Shown one piece after another: positions 32,639 to 42,817 of a stretch of 64,000 nucleotides of DNA; within the stretch, counting starts at the first letter, position 1, and every line of letters begins with the position of its first letter. The notes under the pieces were generated by a model, which saw only the letters and a program-made list of their open reading frames with translations, had not been told where the DNA came from and ran no database searches. Source of the DNA: Symbiodinium microadriaticum (lineage: Eukaryota > Sar > Dinophyceae > Suessiales > Symbiodiniaceae); NCBI GenBank assembly GCA_001939145.1, contig LSRX01000010.1, positions 85,082 to 149,081 on the forward strand, read 5' to 3'. A program made the translations under genes and the position numbers.

Positions 32639-35600
32639 ATGGAGACGAAGCTATCGTCCTTCCTGCACCGAGCAGAGTGGGCCTTGCTGTCTTTGGAACC
32701 TGGCAGCCTGGGTCCAAAAGTCGATCCCGAGCTACGAGGGCCCGAAGGGTTCGACTGCACGGCCTTGCAGAAGCTCTTGGAGCCGACCCGTGGAGGTGAG
32801 CTGGTGACCGTGCCTGGGCTGTTGTCCAGGAGTTTAAATCTAGTATAATTGCTGTCGCAGGGATTTCGAGCAGACCATCTGTCATCATATGTTATGCCTT
32901 CCTTCTCATGGCAGCTCAAACCTAGTTCCTCATCATGGCAACTTAAATTCCCTAGCAATGATACGTTTTCCTCATCCTGGTGACACAAACCACGCTCCTT
33001 CACAAGAGCCCAGGTGTTGTCGGATCCATGGCTGGAGGAGCTCTCGAAAGTCCTCTCGCGCCAGGCGGTCGATGCAGCCCTGGCTGCCGGCGGTCTGCAC
33101 CGTCTTGTTCTGGATTCTGGGCTCTTGCTAAGGGGCACGGGAAACATCTTTCTTACACACTTCCACTACTACTTCTGCTCCTCCTCCTCGTGTTGCTGCT
33201 GCTACTACTGCGACCACCACTACCTCTGTTACCACCACTACCGCTACTACCACCACCCCCACGAGGCCGACTGCTACTGCTATGGCGAGGACTACTAGTT
33301 TCATGGTGATGCTGAGTCTTCTTCTTAGTGACTTCGATTATTTTTCTGACTGTTGCCATCATGAATGGCAACATGAGTCAATGCACTTGCAGCAAGAGCC
33401 CAGGATCTGACCTCAGCTAGCATGTCCTTCTTGGATGCTCCCTCGGGCAGCAGACCGGTCCGCGAGCGAGCGTTGTACATGCTCGGGGTCGTGTTTCTTC
33501 AGCACTATATGCGGGCAAACTGCACCGGCCCGGCCAAGAATGAGGATGATGCCTGCCTGCCTTTCCACCCCTCTGCCTCTATAGAGGAAGGTACCCCAAG
33601 TGCCATCCTTGGCGCCTTGGAGGCAGACGGAGAGCCGTGCTACGAGTTGCTGGTCTGTCCTGGGTACCTTTGGCTCTCGGCCCTGATGTTCCGACTGGTG
33701 CCAAGTGAAATGCCGAAGTTCGATGGCGCGGCCCTGCCCTTCTGGCGTGCTCGCTGTGCCTTTGCTTGGCAGCTCAGTTTGGCAGAGGCCTCTGAAAGGG
33801 GTTGTGGCCAGAGCCCATCACTCTTCCGGGCCTCTGTGTACGAGCTGGTGTCCGGAGAAGCTTCGCCGCTCTCGACCAAGGGCTTCCTGGAAGCTTCCGC
33901 ACTCTCAGCCATTCAAGCCGCCACGGCCCCGCTCCTGGATACCTGGAAGCGGTCCACGGAACGGCCACCGGCAGTTACCCCCACAGTCCTGCCAAAAGCC
34001 CAGGAGTCGGAGACCGAGGTGGAGGGCAGTGATGCCTTGGAGGCCCTCCTCGATGTCTTTGAGCCCCCGGCACGAGCCCCAGCCTCCGCGGAAGTGCCAG
34101 GGGCCGTTCGGGCCACGGTCCTCGTCGAGTTGGCGAATCGCCTCTGCTGGTACAGCCGCCTGAAGATCTGGGAGAAGAGCAGCGATGCAGCCTGCAAGGC
34201 GATAGGCTTCCACTACGAGCTTACTGGTGTGATGGGTATTAAGAGAGAGTTCCAGACGACCGAGTTTGCACAGCTGGTTGTCCGAGCGAAAAGTCAGGCG
34301 GCCGGCAAAGGCATTGAAGTAGAAGAGTCTGATGCCAAGAAGCCCGAGACACTTAGCTTGAAAACAGTGGACGACATGACGGACGTGCTTGAGGTCCCTA
34401 AGCTTTCCAAGTCTGTTGACGAGGAGGTGCGGCTTGAGATCGAAAGGCCCTTGACCGTCACTGAACAGATTATTCTTCTTTCCCGGTGTCAATACATCTG
34501 GGCATCTAGCAATCCCAACGACGAGATGGTGCTGCAAGAGATCAACGCTTTAGCACAGCGCGTTGTCAAGACGCAAGACAAGGCGAGGGAGGAGGAGGCA
34601 AACGAAGGGCCCTTATTTACTGCAAATTGGCTAACCTTCAGCTGTGGTCTTTGGTACCGCTGCCGAGCCGAGCATCACCGAAATAAGACTCGCGAGCGCG
34701 CAGCATTCCAACTGCAGTCCTTGGTGGATCAGTTTGCAGACGAACGTCCCTCTGCTGCCCATCGACTGCGCACGGTCCACAGCGCCGGGTACCCGGCCCG
34801 ACTCTAATCTGATGAAGTAGCGGGCATCGTCCCTCATGGGTCTTGGTTTGGCCCAACATGACCTGCCTAGGAGATAGCTGTTCCAGTCCACCCTGGACCA
34901 TCCTATGTCCAAATCGAAGAAGATACCGTAGCAAGTAAGGAGCGACAAATCGGTGATTGTCGCAACCACTAGCATCCCCAACACCAGTAAGCAAATAGGC
35001 TCTCTACTACTCCACCGTGCCGCCTTGTGCGACTGCGCGAATCGAAATCCTAAGCCCAAGATAAAACCCTATAGCCTTCAAACCCGTACCCCATAAACCC
35101 TAGGATTCCACCTCCAGCACGAAATGGCCACGCGCATGATGCGCATGGGGATGATGAGCACTGCCCACGAGCAGCGCCTCGTTACAATATAAAAGGTAAT
35201 TGCATTATCATACAGTAGGTATCGGATTGCAGTATGATATGTGTATGTATAGTACTGAAAGACTGTGCGTATTTATGGATGCATTACAGTTTTTGGGGCT
35301 CTTGGAATTTCCTGGTTGCATCTTTTGGGAGGGTTTACGAGGCTTCACAGGATGGAACCAGGGTGGAAGGATCGGGGGACTTGCCCTGATCGGGCTCTAT
35401 GTCCTTTTAGCGAACGGCTTCCATTCCAAAAACCAACTAGCAGGAAATGGTCAGAAAAAGCAACAGAAGAGGACCTGCCACCGGAAAGCCCCATGTAGGC
35501 CTATAGACCCTTAATAAGCCTTATAAAAACTCTACACTCTGAGCCATGCGAGCAGCCAAGGTTCAAGAAGCTGAGGATGTGGCCCGAGGCCGTGGAGTGC

Positions 35601-38600
35601 CTCATCTGTGCCGAGCGTAACGTGGAGGCTGAGGACATGGTGAAGGCCAGACACTTGAACCTCGGGGCGCTACTGAATAAATCTTAGAGATAAGACTATT
35701 GTTCTAGTTGCTACGGCCCCTAGAGGAACTGGTACCTACTTTTTCAAGGTTTAGGATCAGGAATATTTCGGATGTGGTGCAGGCATGAGGCAGCCCCTCC
35801 TCAACAAAGGTGTGCTTCAGGGTTGGAAAGAGATTTAGTAGCTGGGGTGGGAACAGGATTATCATAGCTGCACTTGAGGTGACTGTGATTGTTGTGCTTC
35901 CAACCTACTTACTATAGTCTCCTGAACCGCGAAGTGAAGTAGACCGCGACCGACAAATCGCTCTCATGGTCCCTTGCTAGACTTTTTCTACATCATACCC
36001 CAAGCCCTCTTCTTGTCAAGGCTTCCATATTATGCTCTCTAGGGGCCCCGAATCGAAGAGAGTGCGCTGAGGCGATCGATCGCAATACAAACTGCGGCAC
36101 GAAACCCGAAATCAGCAGGGCAGCTCAATGCAGACCTCTGATTGCTGAGTCTTTGTGTAAAAGCCTCAATCAATGTTAGGGTCCCATTAGCATCATTTCT
36201 GGGCATTCTGGTCCTGTGCTTTGCGCCAGGACCTAATCGAAAAACAGCCGTCGCCCCGGCTGTGGTGCTGCCTTGGTGATATCGTCAAGGACCCTGCTCA
36301 CTACGAGAAGGCTTCCGATGTACTGTGTATGTGTGCAGAGGGTATAGCGTTGTTGCACAGGGTCTTGGTCTAGGTTGCAGTCTTCAGTCAAGATCTAGCA
36401 GTCGATAGTCGCAGCACGCGCGGCCCCAAGTTGGACGCGACTCCCCAAACTCGTCAGTGCACGAGTGCCCGATCGTCTGCAGGGTAGTTAGCTTCCATCA
36501 AGGCGCAATTCAGTGACGGGCGAGAGTCGGAACCTAAAGTGTTCAGTCCCGAAACCGAAACCCCGATCCTTCAAACTCTAAACCGCAAAACCGAGAGTGC
36601 CAGTAAACCCCAAACTCCGATGCCTAACCTCCAAACCAAAAAAGTCCTCAAATCCCAAACTCCTAAACCCGCAACCTAACCAAAACATACCCAAGCCCGA
36701 AACTCTAGTCAAACCCCAAGCTCTTACCTCGCCTTGCCTCCCGGGTGCAAGTCGTGAGAGTCGAAGCCTTAACTTTCCATCCCTTGAAAGCCCCAAAACC
36801 TACGTATCCTCTCTCAAACAGGCATGGGAGCTTTCCAATCGACGCTTCGCCAGAGCCCAGCGGGCTCTTGGTAAGTACTACTTTGACAAGATGCTGGGCC
36901 AAGGCGTAGGCCATTTTGTTTTTACAAGTTTTACCCCAATGGGCCTATATCAGGGGACCGGGCGACTTAGCAACCAGGCGCAAGTACAGCTTTTTGTTAG
37001 GACAGTCCCGCCTAGGATACAATCATGACTACCAAATGAGAAGAAAAAAAGCCCATGTTCACACCAGAAGTCACCGTAATAATCTGGGAAATACTATTAT
37101 ATGGGGATCTTCAATACAAGCATAGTATATCCCGAAAGCCTATTGGAATTGCTCAGGCCGCTTTTTTGGTGGAGGACCTGAGTCAGGTTATGTTTCTGTG
37201 GCACCTCTCGTTGAGTGGACACTAGAGGCCGCATAAATACCTTGAAGGGTCCCTAGTGAGCAAAACACAGCCCAGGAAGCAACTGGACAAAGCGGTGGAG
37301 TCCTTCAAGCTGGCTCTCGACATCAACCCCATGTTCGAGGGCATTTGGTTCACTCTAGGCCCGCTTCAGGGATTTGTGTCTGCGGAACCCCAAACCTCAG
37401 GCCTTGTACGCCTTCCCAGTTGCGGTTTTGGTCAGCGGTGGATCGCTTTGGGAACTACCCGGAAGTTGGGGTTGGGCGTGCCGGCATCTGACTCGTGCTT
37501 CCGTTTTTTTGCAAGCATGAGCCAAAGAAGAACTCGAGCCCGGTCCACATCCAAAGCTCCTGTTCGCCCTGTCTGGATTCTGTTTCACAACAGACCTTAG
37601 CCAGACGACACCCTGGACCCGAACCGCAAGCTGCCACAGTGCAACCTTAAAGCCAAGGCTAGCAGCTGGTAGTGGTGGGGTGCTTGCCATTCCTTCGAAG
37701 CCGAGTTCATGCCTAGGGAATAGGCGTAGACTTTACGGTTGTAGAGCTTGCCGTCCAAGCCCGTTGCAAGTGACATGTTGGTGACATGTTCTACTTACAG
37801 CTTGTGTTCCATGTCGATGGCGGTATATGGGGGTGTTAATGATGAAAGTGGCAATTCGAATTTACAGGTATACATACAAACAATGAACAACTGCATGCAG
37901 GTATATGTGTATATGTATATATACACAGTATGCCTGTATATATATATATATATATAAATCTCTGTGTGTGTGTGTGTGTTTGCACAAGGAAGGTCGGCAC
38001 ATTCATAGTGTTCGTACGAACTGTCTAGCATTCGAAGCTGACTCACCCAATGGGCTGCGATTAGCTATGTGTGCTATGCAAGGAGTCGACGAGATCAAGC
38101 AAATGGACTGCAGTAGTTTCAAGCTGTTGCTGTTTGTAAGTTCAATATACATGTTCAGCCATATGAGTTTAAGTCGTTTAATGTCAGTAAGATCACCTGA
38201 TTAAATAGGGAGCGAAGACTACTCATAGCAAGAGGCCCGCAGCTGTTGCAAAACTGCAGAACTTGGCTTGTTCGAGCCGCCAGGTGTTGGCCTGATGCAG
38301 TTGGAGAGGATGGAGGAGGCCATGATCGCCTTCTCCCGCGTACTTTCCATCAACGACGAGGACCTTGTCAACATATCTTACTCATAGTGCGAGCGATAGG
38401 TGTCAAGTCTCAGCGAAAGCTATGCGTCAGGAATGCCCCTTAATCGTTTGCCGGCCCACCCCAGCTAAGTTGTCTGCCATGCGCTCCCACGGCGCATGTA
38501 AGATCTGCATCACCATTTTAAGACGAACGGCATGAGAATGAGACGTCGTTGGTTAGCAAGTCGTAGGCGGTGAGGAAGTAGCACAGACGCATGAGCCATC

Positions 38601-39081
38601 ATGATCCTTTTTTCCCATCCATCCAAAACCACGTGCAGTACTCAAGCACTCCAGGCCTCATTTCTCAGGTGGACAAGGAAATCGAAGGTTGGAAGCATCG
38701 AAGCACACACGAGAAATTGGACACAGCCCATGCCCATGCTTGCTTACATGCTGACCTCCTGTCTTGCGAGTACGAATCCGCATACATCTGCACGTCACTG
38801 GTTCTGGGCTTGCTTGTTTGAGTCTACACTTCCGCATGCACGAATGCGATACAAACCTGCTTGCTGACACCATTTCATGATGGCGCGCTTGAAACCTTCA
38901 GGCCTGAGGAGGGATTTCGTGGTGTTCCCGACCGGCCTGAATTCAGCCAGAATCTCACATAAAGGCCTCGATTTGATAACTCCGGTCCTGTAGCGTCAGA
39001 GACTCGAGCGCCGAATCTTTGGAGGACGGCCAGGCGTGGGCGAACCTTGCTGCCGTACACCTGCACCAAGACCGCGTGAAG
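32639..39081 (+). CDS. TTC27: TTC27 homologue (tetratricopeptide repeat protein 27), ten exons reconstructed, 3' end not found
   Basis: Exons: 32639-32803, 33014-about 33112, 33404-34787, 35104-35170, 35561-35645, 36230-36310, 36822-36889, 37276-37358, 38284-38360, 39025-39081. All phases agree. Donors are GT, GA, GG/GT (ambiguous by one base), GC, GC, GC, GA, GC, GA; every acceptor is AG|G. The family signature is clear: ALYMLGVVFLQHYMRANCTG near the N-terminus, the LTGVMGIKREFQTTEFAQLV block, FKKLRMWPEAVECL, LWCCLGDIVKD, AWELSNRRFARAQRALGKYY, then TPR units AVESFKLALDINPMFEGIWF, ERMEEAMIAFSRVLSIN and AWANLAAVHLHQDRVK. TTC27/Emw1 is a cytosolic TPR scaffold linked to cell-wall and protein-folding functions in fungi and animals. 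After exon 10 a GA donor follows, but no exon for the remaining C-terminal part was found before the astacin gene 260 bp on. The end of exon 2 is the least certain junction. Confidence 0.85.
33404..34787 (+). CDS. TTC27: TTC27 exon 3, unusually large exon
   Basis: A single 1384-nt exon carries most of the N-terminal half of the protein, whereas the exons around it are 57-165 nt. It starts with GAT after GAGCCCAG|G, so the ATG at 33422 is internal and not the start codon. It ends at GCC-G|GGTACC, where the exon 4 join GGA-TTC restores the frame; reading on would give a stop at 34805. It contains a Pro/Glu-rich insertion (about 33960-34100) before the conserved WYSRLKIWEKSSDAACKAIG segment. The exon ends with NWLTFSCGLWYRCRAE and the AAFQLQSLVDQFADERPS block typical of the family. 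Confidence 0.85.
37905..37982. repeat. (TA)n / (GT)n microsatellites inside TTC27 intron 8
   Basis: GTATATGTATATATACAC, then (TA)n at about 37939-37957 and (TG)n at about 37964-37980. They lie in the GC-AG intron between exons 37276-37358 and 38284-38360. Confidence 0.85.
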
Positions 39082-39340
39082 GACCTCATCAAACCTGCTT
39101 CCTGGACTGTAGGGTGCAGACGGTTTTAGCATAGAGCGACCCACGAAGACGCAACAACAACAATGTAACAACACAGCGTGGTGGGAAGGATGCTTCAGAT
39201 GAGCTGAAGCTGCTCCCGGTAATTCTATGCAAGGAGTCGGTGTCAGGGGACTTGTACAGCGAATCTCCTAAGCCGTCTACTCGTAGTGTCGAGTTCTGGT
39301 TCAAAACCTGGCTACAGACAGCTTGCTGATCCGCGTAAAC

Positions 39341-41004
39341 ATGCCGTGGTTCTACAGCCTCTTCCTTGCTGCTGGGGCGGTGACGGCGGCTGCGACGGCG
39401 TCCGCGACGGCCGCGACATGCCTCAATGCCCAAGCCTACGGCTCGGCGGAGCAGCGAGGGGAGCCCTTCAGCAAGAACGTCCAGGACGCAGAGACCTGCC
39501 AGTCATCCTGTGCGAGCTCAAACAATTGCCGCTATTTCACCTACGACACGAGCACAGCAGACTGCTGGCTGCTGGACCAGGTTCTCTTCTTGCAGATCGA
39601 CGAAAGCGCCATCTCGGGTACCGTGGACTGCATTCTTCAACAGCACGATGAAGATACGAGGAGTGAGCATGTCATGGGCGGGCTGAAGAGAGCGGCCGAG
39701 TTTGTCTACGATCGGACGACGGATGACCAGGTGCGAAAGGATGCTAAGCACGTCAAGTGGTCCTGTGAGAACGGCTTCCTAGAAGAGGAAAGTTACGGGA
39801 GTGTGAGACGAGTGATGATGGAGCTCTCAAACCTCGTCTCCGCACCGGCTGGGCTCGAGGAAGCTGCTTCGCACGGGGCGATCCTTACGACGGATGATGT
39901 CCACTGGCTCACGAGTCACATGAAAGGTGAGGACGTTATGAGCCTTCACCTGGGTCACCTGGCGGACTACGAAGATGCAGAGACAGGTGCGTCCAACAGT
40001 GCTTGCGAGAACGCTAACATTGGCTGTGACGAAGGTGGAAGCTTTGGAGCGGGCACACCTTGGACGAATGCCATTGTGAAGTTTTGCTTTGACATCCACA
40101 TTGCCCCAAGTGCTCGGGAAGCCTTGACATGTGCCATGCAGAAGGTCTCAAGTCATCTACCTGGCATCGTCTTCCAGAATGTGCAATACACCGGGGTCGA
40201 CACATGTGGCCAGTCGCCGGCCATCTTCATGCAGTCAAACGGCCGCCGCAGCGGCCATGGCTGCTGGGCAGACATCGGCATGTCCACGTCCTTGTTCGGA
40301 GGGAATCAGAAGTTGAACATACAAACTCCTGGCTGTGACAACTGCGGCACCGCAACTCATGAGCTTCTCCATGGCCTCGGGATGGCACACGAGCAGGCGA
40401 GATCGGATCGGGACCGATATGTCACCATCCTATGGAACAACATCAAGCCCGGAATGGATAATCAGTTTACCAAGAACTCAAAAGCGGACACTAACCGCCC
40501 GTATGACCTCATGTCCATCATGCACTACGGCTCCCGATCGTTTTCGAAGAACGGCCGGGACACCATGATAGTGAAGCCTGCGGCATACCACGTCTACACG
40601 ACAGACCCTTCGCAGTATCAGTTCTACAGGATTGGTCAGCGCATGGGAATGAGCACGCAAGATGTGTCCCAACTCTCGGACTTGTACGGATGCGACGACT
40701 TTAGCCGCTGCAAGCCCGTGAGAGGTGGTGGCAACTTCCTTGCCGACGTGTTTTCTCCCGCGGGAATGTCCTCCGGATCAGGTCTCTAGGTAGGCCACTG
40801 GGAAGTCTTCTCCCTGACTGGGTTAAGAAGATATTTTTTTACCACTGTTTCTTTAGGAGGCGTAGGAGTGCCAACGTAGGTTTGATCATTGTGATAGTGG
40901 TGGCCTTGGTGGTCCTCCTCGGCGGGTGCGCGGTTTTCTTCTGCTTCTGCGGTGGCAGTCGTCAGGCCAAGGCAGTGAGACCGTATCAGAGAATGGGACC
41001 ATGA
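39341..41004 (+). CDS. membrane-anchored astacin-family (M12A) zinc metalloprotease
   Basis: Exon 1 is 39341-40781 and exon 2 40880-41004; the 98-nt intron has a GT donor and AG|G acceptor and joins in phase 1 to give 521 residues. Residues 1-26 are a signal peptide (MPWFYSLFLAAGAV). About 27-90 is a Cys-rich PAN/Apple-like region (CQSSCASSNNCRYFTY). The catalytic domain has HELLHGLGMAHEQ (zinc ligands H340, H344, H350, catalytic E341), the following RSDRDRYV, and the Met-turn SIMHYG (M394). Without splicing the frame would stop at 40789. With splicing it gains a helix, GLIIVIVVALVVLLGGC, and a short basic tail, making a type I membrane protease. The ATG at 39341 was chosen because it begins the signal peptide. 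Astacins cleave extracellular or secretory-pathway proteins; the substrate here is unknown. Confidence 0.9.
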
Positions 41005-42097
41005 GGCCCCGTTGGTTTCAACTGCGCAAAGCGGCGTAATTAGACATTGAAGTTGACTTAACTGTCGACTATGAGGCTACGATAACACCAACCAGCCGAC
41101 TACAAATCGGCCTTGACTCGGATGTCGCACATGGTATGCAGTGGTTGCACAAAGCAATCACTGATTCGCGAGCTCGTCTGTGAAAAATTCATGGGCCGGT
41201 CTCGCACATTGCCGTGTCATGCAAACCGATGTCCCCTGTATTATAGAGGTGGTGTAGTTCCGCCCTTTGCGAATTCAGTCGATGCCACATCTGCTCAACT
41301 GCACCTGTGGCTGGGAACGGCTTGCGACGCAGGTTTGAAGTATGCTGCGACAAGCCTTCGTTTCACCAAGACTTGAGAAGCAAACATCAAGCATGCGCAT
41401 GCTTTCGTGCAGCTACATATAATGAGTTTATAAGAGGAAGAAGAATCTGAAGAAGAATTACAAAAGAAGAACGATAAGAAGAATGAAAGTTCATATTCAT
41501 GTTAGCAATAGAAATAGTAATGGTAACAGTACTGCTGGTACTAGACTCTAGCAATAGTTAGTAGTTAGTTTTAATAGTAATAGCCGTAGTAGAAGTAGTA
41601 GCATTAGTAAGAAGACTAATAGAGAAAGATTGGGAGTAATATAACTGTCAACCAGCAGAATCAACAAACAATAGTATTGCATTAGCACGTGTACTTGTTA
41701 GCAGGCGCTTTCTTGGTGAGTCTTGCTCGCTGACCTGGTGGGGCTGCCTTTCCTTGATAAGCCCTCTCTTGTATTGGTACTTGTTATTTAGGGTTTTGGG
41801 TTTAGGGCACCTGCTAGCCAAGTGTAGTGACCATAGTCATACTAACAGCAGTCAGGTTATCAGTGTTGCTAGTCTCATTCTTGATACTACTTGCAGTACT
41901 ACAAAACGAGTCACAGTAGCAGGAGTAGTGGTTTTTGTTGTTGTGGTTGTTGTTGCAGCAGCAACAGTAAGAATAGTAGCACGATTCAGAACCATGAAGA
42001 TAGTGAATAGTGGTAATACGTCTCTTCAGGACACTAATCGCAAGAATAAAAGTGACAATACCGAGAAAGCCAGCCATGACTGAATCTGCTTCGACAG
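41005..42097. other. no gene seen; AGT/AGA-rich low-complexity sequence
   Basis: AAGAAG-rich at about 41430-41485, TAGTAG-like at about 41510-41630, and trinucleotide-rich sequence at 41880-42000. Short frames here are low-complexity products. The 3' UTR of the astacin gene must lie at the start of this stretch. Confidence 0.4.
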
Positions 42098-42461
42098 GTG
42101 AGGCAAGGTTTCTTAGAACTTCCAGACATGGTTGAGTTAGCAAGCTCTATAGGACAATGCGAAACTGCCCAGCCTCTATCTGGTCATCTTGCTATCCCCC
42201 ATGCAGTCCAGATCGCATTGCCTGAACTGAACCCCGAACTTCATGATGTTTTCGAGGAGGCTCGTGCCTGCATGGTGGAAGCCACGAGGAGGCCCGGGGC
42301 ATATGGTCAGTTGAGGGTTTTCGTGACGCGTCCGGGTCTTCCAGGCTTTGACTTCCTTAGGACTTGGGGTTTCAAACTCTTGGTCCTGCTGACTCTACTT
42401 GGCAGGTGTCGCCAAAACTGGCGGATGTGGGCCGCTTGGCAGTCAAGACCGAAGCGCATCG
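42098..42461 (+). CDS. two exons of an unidentified protein
   Basis: Exon 42098-42305 opens after GACAG|G and reads GFLELPDMVELASSIGQCE, then HAVQIALPELNPELHDVF and EEARACMVEATRRPGAY. It ends at a GT donor (GTCAGT) in phase 1. Exon 42406-42461 opens after GGCAG|G in the matching phase, gives VAKTGGCGPLGSQDRSAS, and ends at a GT donor (GTTCTA). The intron is 100 nt. The composition is that of a soluble helical protein; I do not recognise the family. Neither end of the gene was located. Confidence 0.5.
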
Positions 42462-42786
42462 GTTCTAACTACAATGCATGAGATGACCTCTGACCTTTTG
42501 CCCTTAAGGTTCATGGTTCAGGGGTTGGGTTTGAGGTGTAGGGTTTGCGAGCAACAGCTAATATAGGATTGCGACGGTGGACTGGGAGTCCCTTTTGTGT
42601 GTAACATGAAGTTGCATTCCGGCATTCCCTTATCATCCCTATATATACCAGTACAGTATTTTTTAAATAGCTTCCCTGTCTTATTAGCCTCCCTATCTAG
42701 TTAGAAAACCCAAGCCAATTCGGATTATCAACAAGGCAGAAAGAGGCGCAAGATCGTTTCAGCGGTTGAGACGGCCTCAGCCTGGG

Positions 42787-42817
<31 letters not shown>

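Noticed and set aside
36905..36930. GCGTAGGCCATTTTG, reminiscent of the spliced leader
   Set aside because: The match breaks after CCATTTTG, and the site lies inside a TTC27 intron with no retrocopy beside it.
42406..42461. Short frame containing NWRMWAAW, similar to the WxxWENY part of TTC27, as the missing C-terminal exon
   Set aside because: The frame that matches the preceding exon's phase (42305) is a different one; the similarity covers only a few residues.
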